A stretch of DNA of 64,000 bases from a virus. Shown here in pieces: positions 15,978 through 24,758 of the stretch. The DNA is taken from the IMG/VR virus record IMGVR_UViG_3300034073_003340, positions 124,001-188,000 of that record. One strand, given 5' to 3'. The stretch's first letter is position 1. The number at the start of each line of letters is the position of its first letter. The notes beneath the pieces are model-generated. The model had not been told where the DNA came from, did not search any database, and saw nothing but the letters and a program-made list of their open reading frames with translations. The position numbers and the translations under genes are program-made.

Positions 15978-18218
15978 TTAAGCAGCGCGGCTGTAGCTGA
16001 CCGATAGAGTATCACCAGTTTCGATACCGTAACCGTTGGCCGAGTCGACCAGAGTAACAGTGGAACCGGAGATGCTGAAACCAGCCTTCTTCAGCTTAAC
16101 ACCGTTGATGAACACCTGAATGTCACCAACTGGAGCATTTGCTAGCGTAACTTCTGCGTTAGCTGCGGTAACAGGAGCAAAGTCCTCTTCAACGCGGACA
16201 GTCGCACCAAGCTGAGCAGCAGTAACATACTCAATAGTCTTGGTGGTGTTGTTCCAGCGCAGGAAGCGTCCATCTTGACCAGCGCCTGGGAGACCAGACT
16301 CAGCCAGAGTGGAGAACTTGACCTTCGAAGGGTCTAGGCCAATGGTAACATCAGCAATAACAGCACCAGTGCCGCCAGTGATAACGATGGCATCAGCAGC
16401 ATCGCCAGAGTCAGCGCCTACGATGTCAGCCAGTTCAGCAACACCAGTACCACCATTGGCAACAGGAACAATGCCATCCAGTGCCACAGTGAAACCGGTA
16501 TCAGTGCTACCAGTTACCGCAATGTTAGCACCAGCAAGAACGTTGCTGTTGGTGTTGTCGATAACGTCAAAACCACCGAGGGTGTTGAATACGATACCGT
16601 CATTCTGCTTTACAAATACTGGAGTTCCAGCTTCGCCCATCTTGAAGTAGCCGTCGCCGCCTACCTTGTAATAGTCACCAGCGTCCTTCTGACCAGCAGC
16701 TAGACCCTCAAGGTCAGTTGCGCTAGCAGCATCTGCACCAGCAGCAAACGCAGTGAATGCGCCCGAACCTAGAACACCAACATAATTGAAAGCAGCACCA
16801 AGCGCATCAATACGCTCATTGGCAGCAACAATATCATCAGCGTTGGTCTTTACCTGGGTATCCAGCTTGTTGACCGCAGCAACTACCGTGTCACCGGCCG
16901 CAACATAGTTGGTCGAGGTGAACGCAGGCTTTGAACCATCGGCACCGAAACCAAGACCAGTTTCAATGAGATCAACTTCAGTCTGAAGAGCAGTTAGATC
17001 AGCACCCTGTGCCGTTTCAAGAGCTGCCAAGTCATCAGCAACTACCTTCAGGGCAGCATCCAGTAGGAGGTCCGCACCCTTGAGGGTGGTAGCAGTATTG
17101 AGATAGTTGGAAGTGGTTGGGGCTTCATAAGCACCAGTAGATGCCAGACCAGCACCTGCCTGCGTTGCGTCTAGTTCTGCCTGGATAAAGGTATCAGCAG
17201 CACCGCGAGCAATTTCTTCAGCCTTCAGAGCCGCGTCCAGCTTGCCAATAGCAGCGTGGTGGGTGTCTGGAGTAACAGCAGGAACAGCATCACCAACACC
17301 TTCAGAAGTTTCAGGAACTTCTGCCGCACCCTGGATGATATAGTTACCGTTTGCGTAGAATACTGGAGCACCGGAAGTAGCAGTACCAACAGTTGCCTGG
17401 GTTAGGTCCAGTTCAGCCTGTAGAGCAGAGTCAGCTGCGATGCGGGCCGCAACTTCATCAGCAAGGTCACCTTCCAGAGCAGTTACATCAGCCTGTAGGG
17501 TGTCAATTTCGCCTTCAGCAGTATCAAGTCTAGCATCTAGAGCATCATCAGCCGCAGCGCGGGCAGTTTCTTCAGCAGCAAGAGCAGCATCAACAGCTAG
17601 GATAGCACCCTTTACCGTGGTAGCCGCAGCAACCGCAGTGTGGGTAGAACCAGCATAACCAGTGTTATCAAAAGTACCGTCAGCGTTTAGACCAACTGCT
17701 GTCTGAATAGCATCAACTTCAGTCTGTAGCGAAGCCAGGGAAGTACCAGTGCCACCGCCAGCAAGTTCTGCCAGATCGTCAGCTAGTTCCTTGATCTTAC
17801 CGTCTAGGATGAAGTCTGCGTTCTTAAGCGAAGTAGCAGCATCTAGATATTCAGTTGTAGTATCTGCTACATACGAGCCATCAGCAGCAAGACCAGCGCC
17901 GGTCTGGGTTGCGTCTAGTTCATCCTGAAGATCCGAGATGGTTGCTTCAAGAGCGTCTGTAGCACCGGTGAGGGCGTCAGCCGCATCGGAAGCAACTTCA
18001 GCAATAGCGGCCTGAACTGTGGTTGCTTCAATGTCACCGAGAGGGCTAAAAGCAATGTCAGCAGCGGTGTTGTTAGCATATGCTAGACCGCCAGCAACGA
18101 TCTTAAGAATCTGCCCATCAGTGCCTTTGGTTAGAATGGTACCATTACCATCCTGACCGCCGACTAACAGATCACCAGCCGCTGCCAACTTGATCTGCTT
18201 TGCGCGTAATTGTGCCAT
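15978..18218 (-). CDS. Long coiled-coil and repeat tail-fibre protein (746 aa)
   Basis: Built from several imperfect repeats of about 90 residues with units such as LQTEVDAIQTAVGLNADGTF and VKGAILAVDAALAAEETARA, giving alternating helical coiled-coil and short beta segments. An N-terminal attachment-like part is followed by the repeats, then a globular region and the C-terminal NG...GD beta module (IQVFINGVKLKKAGFSI...IETGDTLSVSYSRAA). Likely a trimeric fibre shaft. Composition (A, D, T) differs from surrounding genes because of the repeats. Confidence 0.65.
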   Translation of the reverse strand: MAQLRAKQIKLAAAGDLLVGGQDGNGTILTKGTDGQILKIVAGGLAYANNTAADIAFSPLGDIEATTVQAAIAEVASDAADALTGATDALEATISDLQDELDATQTGAGLAADGSYVADTTTEYLDAATSLKNADFILDGKIKELADDLAELAGGGTGTSLASLQTEVDAIQTAVGLNADGTFDNTGYAGSTHTAVAAATTVKGAILAVDAALAAEETARAAADDALDARLDTAEGEIDTLQADVTALEGDLADEVAARIAADSALQAELDLTQATVGTATSGAPVFYANGNYIIQGAAEVPETSEGVGDAVPAVTPDTHHAAIGKLDAALKAEEIARGAADTFIQAELDATQAGAGLASTGAYEAPTTSNYLNTATTLKGADLLLDAALKVVADDLAALETAQGADLTALQTEVDLIETGLGFGADGSKPAFTSTNYVAAGDTVVAAVNKLDTQVKTNADDIVAANERIDALGAAFNYVGVLGSGAFTAFAAGADAASATDLEGLAAGQKDAGDYYKVGGDGYFKMGEAGTPVFVKQNDGIVFNTLGGFDVIDNTNSNVLAGANIAVTGSTDTGFTVALDGIVPVANGGTGVAELADIVGADSGDAADAIVITGGTGAVIADVTIGLDPSKVKFSTLAESGLPGAGQDGRFLRWNNTTKTIEYVTAAQLGATVRVEEDFAPVTAANAEVTLANAPVGDIQVFINGVKLKKAGFSISGSTVTLVDSANGYGIETGDTLSVSYSRAA

Positions 18219-18242
18219 ATATTATTCTCCTAGTTGATCAAC

Positions 18243-19322
18243 TTAGGTTTTGTAGATAAAGAATACTTCATCATCTACATCAACCCCATAACCGGTTTCT
18301 ATAGGGTCGAATACTAGAACTTTCGTAACCTGGTCGAAAGTAAAGTTTTCGTTTTCAATACCGTTGATTGCCATGTAGAGAACTTCGACAGTTTCTAACG
18401 GTAATGTGAATGTAGTTTGTCCGGAGACCACATTCTCGACGTCGTATTTATGCGTCTCGGAGTCTGTAGACTGTGAAGATTCTACACCTCTTGATAAAAG
18501 AATTGCTCTATTTGGCTCTAGCTGTAGATATACAGGGAACGCATTCACTGCTGGCTTAACATTGGTTAAACCCCCAGGTTCACTGGGATCTAGATAAAAG
18601 ATATCTCCGTGCTCTCCCCACAAAGTAGGACGAACGTTGGTGATTAGCTTTCCAAGAGGACGATAGCAGAAGTAATCCAAACCAGGAACATTGATTTCAG
18701 TTACGATACCAATTGCCCTGCTGATATTTGAAGAATCTGTTTTCTTGTATCCAGAGTTTGCTTCAAAGTCAGCATAGATAACATCGCCAGGAAACATCCC
18801 GTGATCTTCCTGTTTGACTAAAACAAACTCAGTTATCATATTGCGCGCAATAAATCGCGCCATCAAATCGTCAACTGTTTGGGAAGATAGATAGAGTTCG
18901 TCAATAGGTCCTAGGATTGGCAGACCACTTTCAGAGATCCTAAAGATGATCCCGTTGGAGAATGGATCACACAACCCATTGCCAGTTTGTGATTGATCAG
19001 TGAAGAGATTATATCTCTCGTAGTCCTCAATTATACAGTTAACTGAAAATGCGTCTTGAGATATAATTTCGGTTATCAGGTTCGCTCTTCCGCCCAAACC
19101 TGAAGCAAACCAGTCTCCAACCCTTACATCATTACCAGTATAGAACATAGACTCCATAGTGGTGTGATTACTATGAGGCTGAGCCTGTATATCAATTCTT
19201 ACCGTCCAGCGATATGGACTACCAATGAACATATCACCGGTGTTGTCGTCCTCAGTCCAATACTCGGTCTCAGCGAATTCAACGATCGTTGCTTTGAGCT
19301 GTAGGTTAGGGGTTATTGGCAT
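18243..19322 (-). CDS. Virion structural protein (359 aa)
   Basis: Begins MPITPNLQLKATIVEFAETEYW. Beta-rich with few charged patches. The C-terminus (VLYMAINGIENENFTFDQ...DVDDEVFFIYKT) is the same kind of terminal module seen in its neighbours. It lies between the collagen-like fibre (19334) and the coiled-coil fibre (15978), so probably a connector or fibre component. Not recognised otherwise. Confidence 0.55.
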   Translation of the reverse strand: MPITPNLQLKATIVEFAETEYWTEDDNTGDMFIGSPYRWTVRIDIQAQPHSNHTTMESMFYTGNDVRVGDWFASGLGGRANLITEIISQDAFSVNCIIEDYERYNLFTDQSQTGNGLCDPFSNGIIFRISESGLPILGPIDELYLSSQTVDDLMARFIARNMITEFVLVKQEDHGMFPGDVIYADFEANSGYKKTDSSNISRAIGIVTEINVPGLDYFCYRPLGKLITNVRPTLWGEHGDIFYLDPSEPGGLTNVKPAVNAFPVYLQLEPNRAILLSRGVESSQSTDSETHKYDVENVVSGQTTFTLPLETVEVLYMAINGIENENFTFDQVTKVLVFDPIETGYGVDVDDEVFFIYKT

Positions 19323-19333
19323 TTATATACTCC

Positions 19334-22021
19334 TTAACCAAACATTACATTGAATAGCGCGGTTCCTGCTGCTCCTGATCCTGTGGCGCTTGCTGAAGCG
19401 CCAACAATTTCGATTGCTCCTGGATTGGTGTATCTTATATTGAAAGCACCGGTTGGAATTCTCATAGTTCTGATACCACCAATTGTTCCATTGTCGCCGT
19501 AGCAACCAAAGGAAATTGGGTGACCATAAGAGGGTGTATAGGTAATATTGATCGAAGTTCCAGAGAACGATACAACGAAGTCAGCGTTTGAAACTCCTGA
19601 AATACTAGAAATCGCACCACCGGTATAATTGGCAATAAATCTTACTGAGGTAACATTGCCGGTACCACCTCCACTACCGCCTGACCCACCAGGAATGTTA
19701 ACTTGAGCAACACCGGTTGGGCTTTCTGTTACTGTTACACCAGCACCAGTAAAGTTGATGGTCGTTGGGTTAGAAACAATAGAAGTTCCATTGTTTGCTA
19801 CTGCGGTGATATTACCATTGGTTCCTGCCGGGCCTTGTGGGCCGGTTTCGCCTCGAACTAGTCCCACATCCTCAGAAGTAGCGTCAGTGTAGGTAAGAAT
19901 CAGTCGACCACTTGGGTTTACTGCGGCACTTGTAATACCTCGGCCATCTTCACCATCAATACCGTTGATACCAGCCGCACCAGCTGGGCCACGAGCATTA
20001 CCAGCATCAATAACGGTGCTGTCGCTCATAGCCAAAGTTAGGACACCGGTTGTTTGATTTATTGAGGCCGAAGTTACACTACGACCTGCAGGGCCGGTTA
20101 GTCCTTGTGGGCCCTGTGGTCCGGTATCACCACGAACACGACCCGCATCAACCACTGAGGAATCAGTGTAGGTGACAATCAGGTTACCTTCGGTATTAAC
20201 AGATAGGCTTGTTACACCACGACCAGCAGGACCGGTTTCACCCTGTGGACCAGTGGCACCAGTAACACCCTGCGGTCCTTGTGGACCAGTAGCACCTGTT
20301 TCACCTTGTGGACCTGTAATATTTCCTGCGTTGATGCTGGTGTTGTCACTCATCTCTAGGATGAGATCTTCATTAACTACGCTTGCGGAGACAACATTTC
20401 GACCGGCAGGTCCAGCAGGACCCTGTGGGCCCGCGGGACCGGTATCACCAGTATCACCCTTTGGACCCAATACTGAACCACCAACCACAATAGAGGTAGA
20501 GTCGTTCATCACCAAGGTAAGAGTGGAACCAGTTACACTAGCAGAAGCAATGCTGGTTCCTTGTGGACCGACTTCACCTTGAGGACCCTGCGGACCTGTA
20601 GCACCCGTAGCACCAGGAATTCCTTGGATACCTTGCGGGCCAGTGTCGCCGGTATCGCCTTTTTCTCCCTGCGGTCCTTGTGGCCCGGCCGGACCCGCTG
20701 GTCCTTGAGGACCAATTTCTCCCTGTGGACCTTGTGGTCCAACGATTCCAGTAGCACCAGTAGAACTAATGACTACCTTGTATTGTTGTGTTTCACCAGG
20801 AATGCCAGATGGTTGGTAATCTAAGGTAATTCCAGATCCGGCCTCTAGACGAATATTAGTCTGACGTCCATAATCGATATAACCGCCCGCACCGCCATTG
20901 GCTGTAGGGCTCCAATTCAATAGTCCAATACCGGTGGTTTCCAGAACAGTTCTGCCACTGTTGGGACCTTGTGTAAGGGTCCTAACATTGAGACCGTCGC
21001 CTACAACTAGGTTTCCAATAGGGAACTGCTGATTGCCGACCTCTGTTGGCTTCAACAAGATTACCTGTTGGCCCCCTCCGGATGATGGAGGAGTGTAATC
21101 AATAAAGGCTTCACCCGACAGCCCTCCATATCCTACAGTAAATCCTTCACCAAACGAAAACTTGAAAATGCCTTCTAGGGTCTCTTGATCTGGTGTTTGC
21201 TGTGGATCAATGGGCGTTTCTCCGGCACCATTGACTGTCATTCCTATTAGAATCTGAGCGTTGCTAGCATCCTCATCGTTCTGTTGAACCAAAACGCCGC
21301 CACCAAATGTCAAAGTAGATGCTGAAAACAGATCGCTAAGGACTGGAACTTCGTTACCGTTACCGTCTACCACAAACTGGAAGCCATTGACCTCTAGTCC
21401 TGGTATATGAGCAATGGCTGTAGAAGGTGCTCCGTTTTCAGTAAGAATTTCTACACCGGCACCAGTAAACGCCAATCGCGCAGTTGGGTTAATAGACGGG
21501 GCATCAACATAGCCACCACCCACTTCATCATAAGTTCGTTCAGTTACGATGATACTACCACCAGAACCGGCTGGACCCTGAGGACCTGCTGGACCTTGTG
21601 GACCGGCTGGTCCCTGTGGACCGGTTTCGCCTTGAGGACCAGTAGGACCTGCAGGACCCGCAGGTCCTTGCGGCCCCTGGGGTCCTTGTGGGCCGATAGG
21701 ACCCTGTGGACCAGTATCACCAGTATCGCCTTTATCGCCCTTTGGACCTTGCGGACCAGTTACCGGTGAAGCACTAGCGCCTTGAACTCGAACTGGGCCT
21801 CCAGTAGCAACCTCTCCAGTGCTCAGATATTTTTTACCATCGGCCGCGCCAGGCTGAACTCTAATTGAATTTGAAGTAGTTCCAGGCTCAGCGGCTGAAG
21901 AATTCTGAGCTGCTATCTGGGCAGCATTAGAAGCATCAGCATTTGATGGATCGTTAGGAGCAGTTACCCCTGGAACGGGCAAGTAAGTTCCTGGATTCTG
22001 CGGGGTTGGGACCTTGGCCAT
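19334..22021 (-). CDS. Collagen-like tail fibre (895 aa)
   Basis: N-terminal segment [15 protein letters not shown]...[17 protein letters not shown] is shared with the fibre at 56526 and is likely a virion-anchoring peptide. At least five separate G-x-y collagen-like runs ([19 protein letters not shown] type) follow, divided by short beta segments of the form [20 protein letters not shown]. The C-terminus is a glycine-rich globular region, probably the receptor-facing tip. Collagen-like triple helices are a known phage fibre shaft solution. Confidence 0.8.
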   Translation of the reverse strand: MAKVPTPQNPGTYLPVPGVTAPNDPSNADASNAAQIAAQNSSAAEPGTTSNSIRVQPGAADGKKYLSTGEVATGGPVRVQGASASPVTGPQGPKGDKGDTGDTGPQGPIGPQGPQGPQGPAGPAGPTGPQGETGPQGPAGPQGPAGPQGPAGSGGSIIVTERTYDEVGGGYVDAPSINPTARLAFTGAGVEILTENGAPSTAIAHIPGLEVNGFQFVVDGNGNEVPVLSDLFSASTLTFGGGVLVQQNDEDASNAQILIGMTVNGAGETPIDPQQTPDQETLEGIFKFSFGEGFTVGYGGLSGEAFIDYTPPSSGGGQQVILLKPTEVGNQQFPIGNLVVGDGLNVRTLTQGPNSGRTVLETTGIGLLNWSPTANGGAGGYIDYGRQTNIRLEAGSGITLDYQPSGIPGETQQYKVVISSTGATGIVGPQGPQGEIGPQGPAGPAGPQGPQGEKGDTGDTGPQGIQGIPGATGATGPQGPQGEVGPQGTSIASASVTGSTLTLVMNDSTSIVVGGSVLGPKGDTGDTGPAGPQGPAGPAGRNVVSASVVNEDLILEMSDNTSINAGNITGPQGETGATGPQGPQGVTGATGPQGETGPAGRGVTSLSVNTEGNLIVTYTDSSVVDAGRVRGDTGPQGPQGLTGPAGRSVTSASINQTTGVLTLAMSDSTVIDAGNARGPAGAAGINGIDGEDGRGITSAAVNPSGRLILTYTDATSEDVGLVRGETGPQGPAGTNGNITAVANNGTSIVSNPTTINFTGAGVTVTESPTGVAQVNIPGGSGGSGGGTGNVTSVRFIANYTGGAISSISGVSNADFVVSFSGTSINITYTPSYGHPISFGCYGDNGTIGGIRTMRIPTGAFNIRYTNPGAIEIVGASASATGSGAAGTALFNVMFG

Positions 22022-22051
22022 GTTCGATCATCCTCTCAAATGGGGTTCCGA

Positions 22052-22058
22052 TATTTAG
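22052..22058 (-). promoter_or_regulatory. Late-promoter-like CTAAATA upstream of collagen fibre
   Basis: Minus strand CTAAATATC about 30 nt before the ATG at 22021; no -35. Same motif and distance as at the paralogous fibre gene 56526-57920. Confidence 0.45.
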
Positions 22059-22079
22059 CCCATCTGTGGGCATTGCGCA

Positions 22080-22505
22080 TCAACGAGCGAGTGTGATTTT
22101 CACAACATTACCAAGCTTTGCCAGGGCTAACCTGTCTGCCTCGTATAGAATATCAGAAATATACGTTCGATCTAATTTTGCTCTCAACCACAAGGCGTTT
22201 ACCTTAAAGGTAAATCCAATAGTAGTAGAATCACCACCACTATCATAATCACCAGTTGGTTCATAAGGATTAAGTGGAAATTCAACATAATCAGAATTAT
22301 CTAGTTTGACTATGAACCAATCATTTTCTGTTGGATTCAGTTCTAGAGATGCTTCGATAGAGAGTCTGCCTGTGAAGTTTATGACCTGCATTACCACCGT
22401 ATGTAGGCCACCAACATGATTATACCAGCCGTCGGCCTTACAAGGCTCACCAATAAGATTAGCTTCTCGTTGGGAATTACCCATCATCAAAACGGTCTTG
22501 GGCAT
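22080..22505 (-). CDS. Virion-associated beta-rich protein (141 aa)
   Basis: Begins MPKTVLMMGNSQREANLIGEP. Alternating strands (HTVVMQVINFTGRLSIEASL, WFIVKLDNSDYVEFPL, IGFTFKVNALWLRAKL) resemble a small beta-sandwich. First gene of virion block 1, with a TTAAATA motif 22 nt upstream of its ATG. Probably a fibre adaptor or baseplate component; not recognised. Confidence 0.5.
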   Translation of the reverse strand: MPKTVLMMGNSQREANLIGEPCKADGWYNHVGGLHTVVMQVINFTGRLSIEASLELNPTENDWFIVKLDNSDYVEFPLNPYEPTGDYDSGGDSTTIGFTFKVNALWLRAKLDRTYISDILYEADRLALAKLGNVVKITLAR

Positions 22506-22526
22506 ATGACTCTCCTGCTATCTGGG

Positions 22527-22533
22527 TATTTAA
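22527..22533 (-). promoter_or_regulatory. Late-promoter-like TTAAATA for virion block 1
   Basis: Minus strand TTAAATACC about 22 nt upstream of ATG 22505. It lies in the 69-nt divergent gap to the plus-strand nucleotidyltransferase. Confidence 0.4.
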
Positions 22534-22539
22534 CGAATA

Positions 22540-22568
22540 ATGACTTATAGGTCACACACCAGTTAATA
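22540..22568 (+). promoter_or_regulatory. Sigma70-like promoter placed for a very short leader
   Basis: ATGACT, spacer 17, TTAATA, which ends 6 nt before ATG 22575. One of several promoters here with that exact spacing, although an AGGGG sequence also precedes the ATG. Confidence 0.4.
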
Positions 22569-22574
22569 GGGGAT

Positions 22575-23363
22575 ATGAGCAATCTATTCAACACGCTGAA
22601 CTTATTCGGAGCAATGGCTAAAGGATCTTGCGACGATATGATAGACCCACCAAGCGGAAGCCTTTCTTATGAGGTAATACCTATTCCAGAAGGTCCTGGA
22701 GTCGAGAAATTACAGCAAGTTCTTTCTCATCTTCCTCAAATAGATATCGAAAAAGGACCTTGGATTGCAGGTGGTTCAGCTAGACGGCTGCTTCAGGGTG
22801 AAGGCTTAGCGTCTGGAGATATCGATATCTTCTTTCCAAATTACGCCTCATGGGAGTTTTTCAGCAAGCATCTGTCTTCGTATGAGATCATCGTCAAAAC
22901 CAAAAAAGCCACTACCTTTTTGATAGAAGGTATGAAAGTTCAGATCATACGGAGAGCTTTCTACAAAGACCTCATTTCGGTATTCAAGGATTTTGACTTT
23001 ACCGTTTGTCAGATAGCGACCGATGGCAAGAATATTGCCTGTACCAAGCAGTCTCATTTGGATATTGTAGATCAAATCTTGCGGCTTGCTACACAGGGAA
23101 CAATCTCCAAGCATACCCTAGTTCAGAGAATGTCAAAATATGTAAACTACGGCTTCCTCCCAGAACTGGGGCTGTACGAAATAATTGTGCGGAGTGGTCT
23201 AGATTATACTAGCGCCTACAACATTTTTAGCGAAACAGAGGTAGCGATTTATGACATCTTTACCGGTGAATCTTCAGACGACAATATTCCGTCCGACTCA
23301 TTGAATGACGGTGTCTTAAGAACTATTGCTCGCAAGCTAGGATTGGAAAAAGAAGATGTCTGA
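22575..23363 (+). CDS. Nucleotidyltransferase-fold protein (262 aa)
   Basis: Polymerase-beta-type nucleotidyltransferase signature: WIAGGSARRLLQGEGLASGDIDIFF gives the GG[S/T]xR...hDhD pattern with two catalytic aspartates, and FKDFDFTVCQIATDG supplies a likely third acidic strand. The C-terminal half is helical. Phage proteins of this type are common but their substrates (tRNA, nucleotide or protein) are not established. Its ATG follows a sigma70-like promoter, and the next gene overlaps it by 8 nt. A second, unrelated-looking nucleotidyltransferase is at 31655. Confidence 0.75.
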   Translation: MSNLFNTLNLFGAMAKGSCDDMIDPPSGSLSYEVIPIPEGPGVEKLQQVLSHLPQIDIEKGPWIAGGSARRLLQGEGLASGDIDIFFPNYASWEFFSKHLSSYEIIVKTKKATTFLIEGMKVQIIRRAFYKDLISVFKDFDFTVCQIATDGKNIACTKQSHLDIVDQILRLATQGTISKHTLVQRMSKYVNYGFLPELGLYEIIVRSGLDYTSAYNIFSETEVAIYDIFTGESSDDNIPSDSLNDGVLRTIARKLGLEKEDV

Positions 23364-23790
23364 CCTACATGATTTTATCAAACAGCGGTGCGTCTACAGT
23401 AAGCTTGCTGAAAAGCCCGTAGTGGGTCAACACGGGTCACTAAAGCTTGTCTTTATACACGGCTACCCTATGACGCTCAGAGGTTTCTACGCCCTTACAA
23501 CTAGAGCCATCTTTGGCGCAACAGTTCCAATTTACAAACAAATTTGGGATGAACTGAATGCAGAAACTATCTTGCTCTGTGCTGGTCTCAATATCCCGTT
23601 GGTAGAAGGGCGCGAATCACAATCAGTAATTGAAGGGATTCGCGCCGCTGCTGGATGGAATGAGGAAACTGCCAAACAGTTTAACAGACATGGATTCGAT
23701 AGAGATTTTCTATTCAAATGGATAGAAATTGTTGAGAAGCAGGTGGCAGAATTGAGAGAGATTACTCTCCCAGATCAACTACCTCAATAA
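23356..23790 (+). CDS. Unknown 144-residue protein
   Basis: Begins MSDLHDFIKQRCVYSK and overlaps the nucleotidyltransferase end (same strand). Contains a strand-turn segment LKLVFIHGYPMTLRGFY and a helical C-terminus (FLFKWIEIVEKQVAELREI). The HGYP sequence is not enough to call a hydrolase. Its 3' end overlaps the convergent 59-residue gene by 29 nt. Confidence 0.55.
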   Translation: MSDLHDFIKQRCVYSKLAEKPVVGQHGSLKLVFIHGYPMTLRGFYALTTRAIFGATVPIYKQIWDELNAETILLCAGLNIPLVEGRESQSVIEGIRAAAGWNEETAKQFNRHGFDRDFLFKWIEIVEKQVAELREITLPDQLPQ

Positions 23791-23941
23791 GAAGCTTGGA
23801 AACATCTTCACCAAGCAACTGCTCAACCATCATGGTTAGAGCTTCTCTCATATCAGGATTCATGATGATTTCCTGGGTTTCACCGTCTTTGAGAAGCTTG
23901 CTGAGCTTCAATACAACGACTTCTTCGTGTAGCTTTGCCAT
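23762..23941 (-). CDS. Small acidic protein (59 aa)
   Basis: Begins MAKLHEEVVVLKLSKLLKDG and ends LLIEVVDLGE. GGAGG lies 6 nt before ATG. Helical with a strand at each end. CTAAATA sits upstream at 23969-23975. Runs convergently into the gene ending at 23790. Function unknown. Confidence 0.65.
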   Translation of the reverse strand: MAKLHEEVVVLKLSKLLKDGETQEIIMNPDMREALTMMVEQLLGEDVSKLLIEVVDLGE

Positions 23942-23967
23942 GAGTGGCCTCCTAATTAACTGACTAG

Positions 23968-24204
23968 TTATTTAGTTATAGAGGGAAGCTTGCCTAGAAG
24001 TCGATCCAAGTTGTTTTGAATAGCCTCCATTTGGAGAATATTTTTAGCAACCTGTTCTTTGAGATCCAAAATTTGAAGGGTGAGCATTTCGCTCACCCCA
24101 TTAACACTTGCTAGTTGGGAGCGTAGCTGATTACATTCAGCATCTTTGGCCGCAAGCTCATCACGAAGCTGAGCAGGGGTTTTAAAGTCAATAACGTTGG
24201 TCAT
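23968..24204 (-). CDS. Coiled-coil protein (78 aa)
   Basis: Begins MTNVIDFKTPAQLRDEL, then a continuous heptad-like helix (LRSQLASVNGVSEMLTLQIL, LKEQVAKNILQMEAIQNNLD). No catalytic residues. Downstream of the AT-hook-like gene on the same strand. Probably an oligomerising adaptor; unknown. Confidence 0.6.
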   Translation of the reverse strand: MTNVIDFKTPAQLRDELAAKDAECNQLRSQLASVNGVSEMLTLQILDLKEQVAKNILQMEAIQNNLDRLLGKLPSITK

Positions 24205-24223
24205 CTTCCGCTCCTATTATAAT

Positions 24224-24574
24224 CTAGTCTTCGATGACTCGATTTTTGGGCTTGCGACCACGGCGCTTACCGAGAACTGCCTTTCCACCATTGGCGGTGA
24301 TATTGAAAACGTTGGCGAATCTGACTGGATCCATACCATCAATTTCTTCAATATCTTCGGCAAAAACTCTCGAGGGAGCACCACTCCTCAGATCAGCCAA
24401 CTTGAAAATAACTCTTCCGTCCTCTCGAACGATAGCGTCAGTTACTGAAAAGTTATCCACTACCAACACATTGTTGACTGATCCCAATCCCATTGCTTTA
24501 TGACGAGCCCGCACTTCAGTGCCTGCCGGTAGAACTCCCTTGATGACAAGAGCCTCTGCTAGTTTATTATCCAT
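24224..24574 (-). CDS. Small protein with AT-hook-like C-terminus (116 aa)
   Basis: Start at 24574 chosen over the longer frame because of GGAG upstream. A beta-rich body (VLVVDNFSVTDAIVREDGRV) is followed by a basic tail GKRRGRKPKNRV, whose GRKPK core resembles an AT-hook for minor-groove DNA binding. It is preceded by paired AGATCGAA repeats and follows the ClpA hairpin. A DNA-binding role is inference. Confidence 0.55.
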   Translation of the reverse strand: MDNKLAEALVIKGVLPAGTEVRARHKAMGLGSVNNVLVVDNFSVTDAIVREDGRVIFKLADLRSGAPSRVFAEDIEEIDGMDPVRFANVFNITANGGKAVLGKRRGRKPKNRVIED

Positions 24575-24616
24575 TTCGAAACGACTCCAAACAATGATCC
24601 GATCCAGGAGCACCGC

Positions 24617-24643
24617 TTCGATCTATAGGATGTCGTTCGATCT
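24617..24643 (-). repeat. Paired AGATCGAA repeats in a promoter-like region
   Basis: Two ATAGATCGAA copies 19 nt apart on the minus strand, with TTGTTA 16 nt upstream of the first. The same pair occurs upstream of ligase (11766-11784), and single copies occur at 33267 and 36915. Possible initiator or activator element. Confidence 0.4.
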
Positions 24644-24716
24644 ATTGAACAGCCTGTTGCTTAACAACGCTGTGAATTTTGTTTAGCATATCTAGAGGAG
24701 TTATCAACACCAAAGG

Positions 24717-24751
24717 GACACCTGGTACAACTTTTTCTTGTACCAGGTGTC
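24717..24751 (-). terminator. Strong hairpin after clpA
   Basis: Perfect 14-bp stem GACACCTGGTACAA with TTGTACCAGGTGTC, 7-nt loop, 8 nt past the stop at 24759. The mRNA then reads CCCUUUGG. Confidence 0.6.
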
Positions 24752-24758
24752 TCTTATT

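Noticed and set aside
20172-20824. Plus-strand frames rich in P/G or W/R/T opposite the collagen fibre
   Set aside because: Artefacts of the GPQ repeats read in antisense.
15978-22021. Dense direct repeats that could suggest a CRISPR array
   Set aside because: The repeats are coding (collagen G-x-y and coiled-coil units), of irregular length and without unique spacers.
23356-23790. Alpha/beta hydrolase call from the HGYP sequence
   Set aside because: No nucleophile elbow or catalytic triad is visible; the match is a single short motif.
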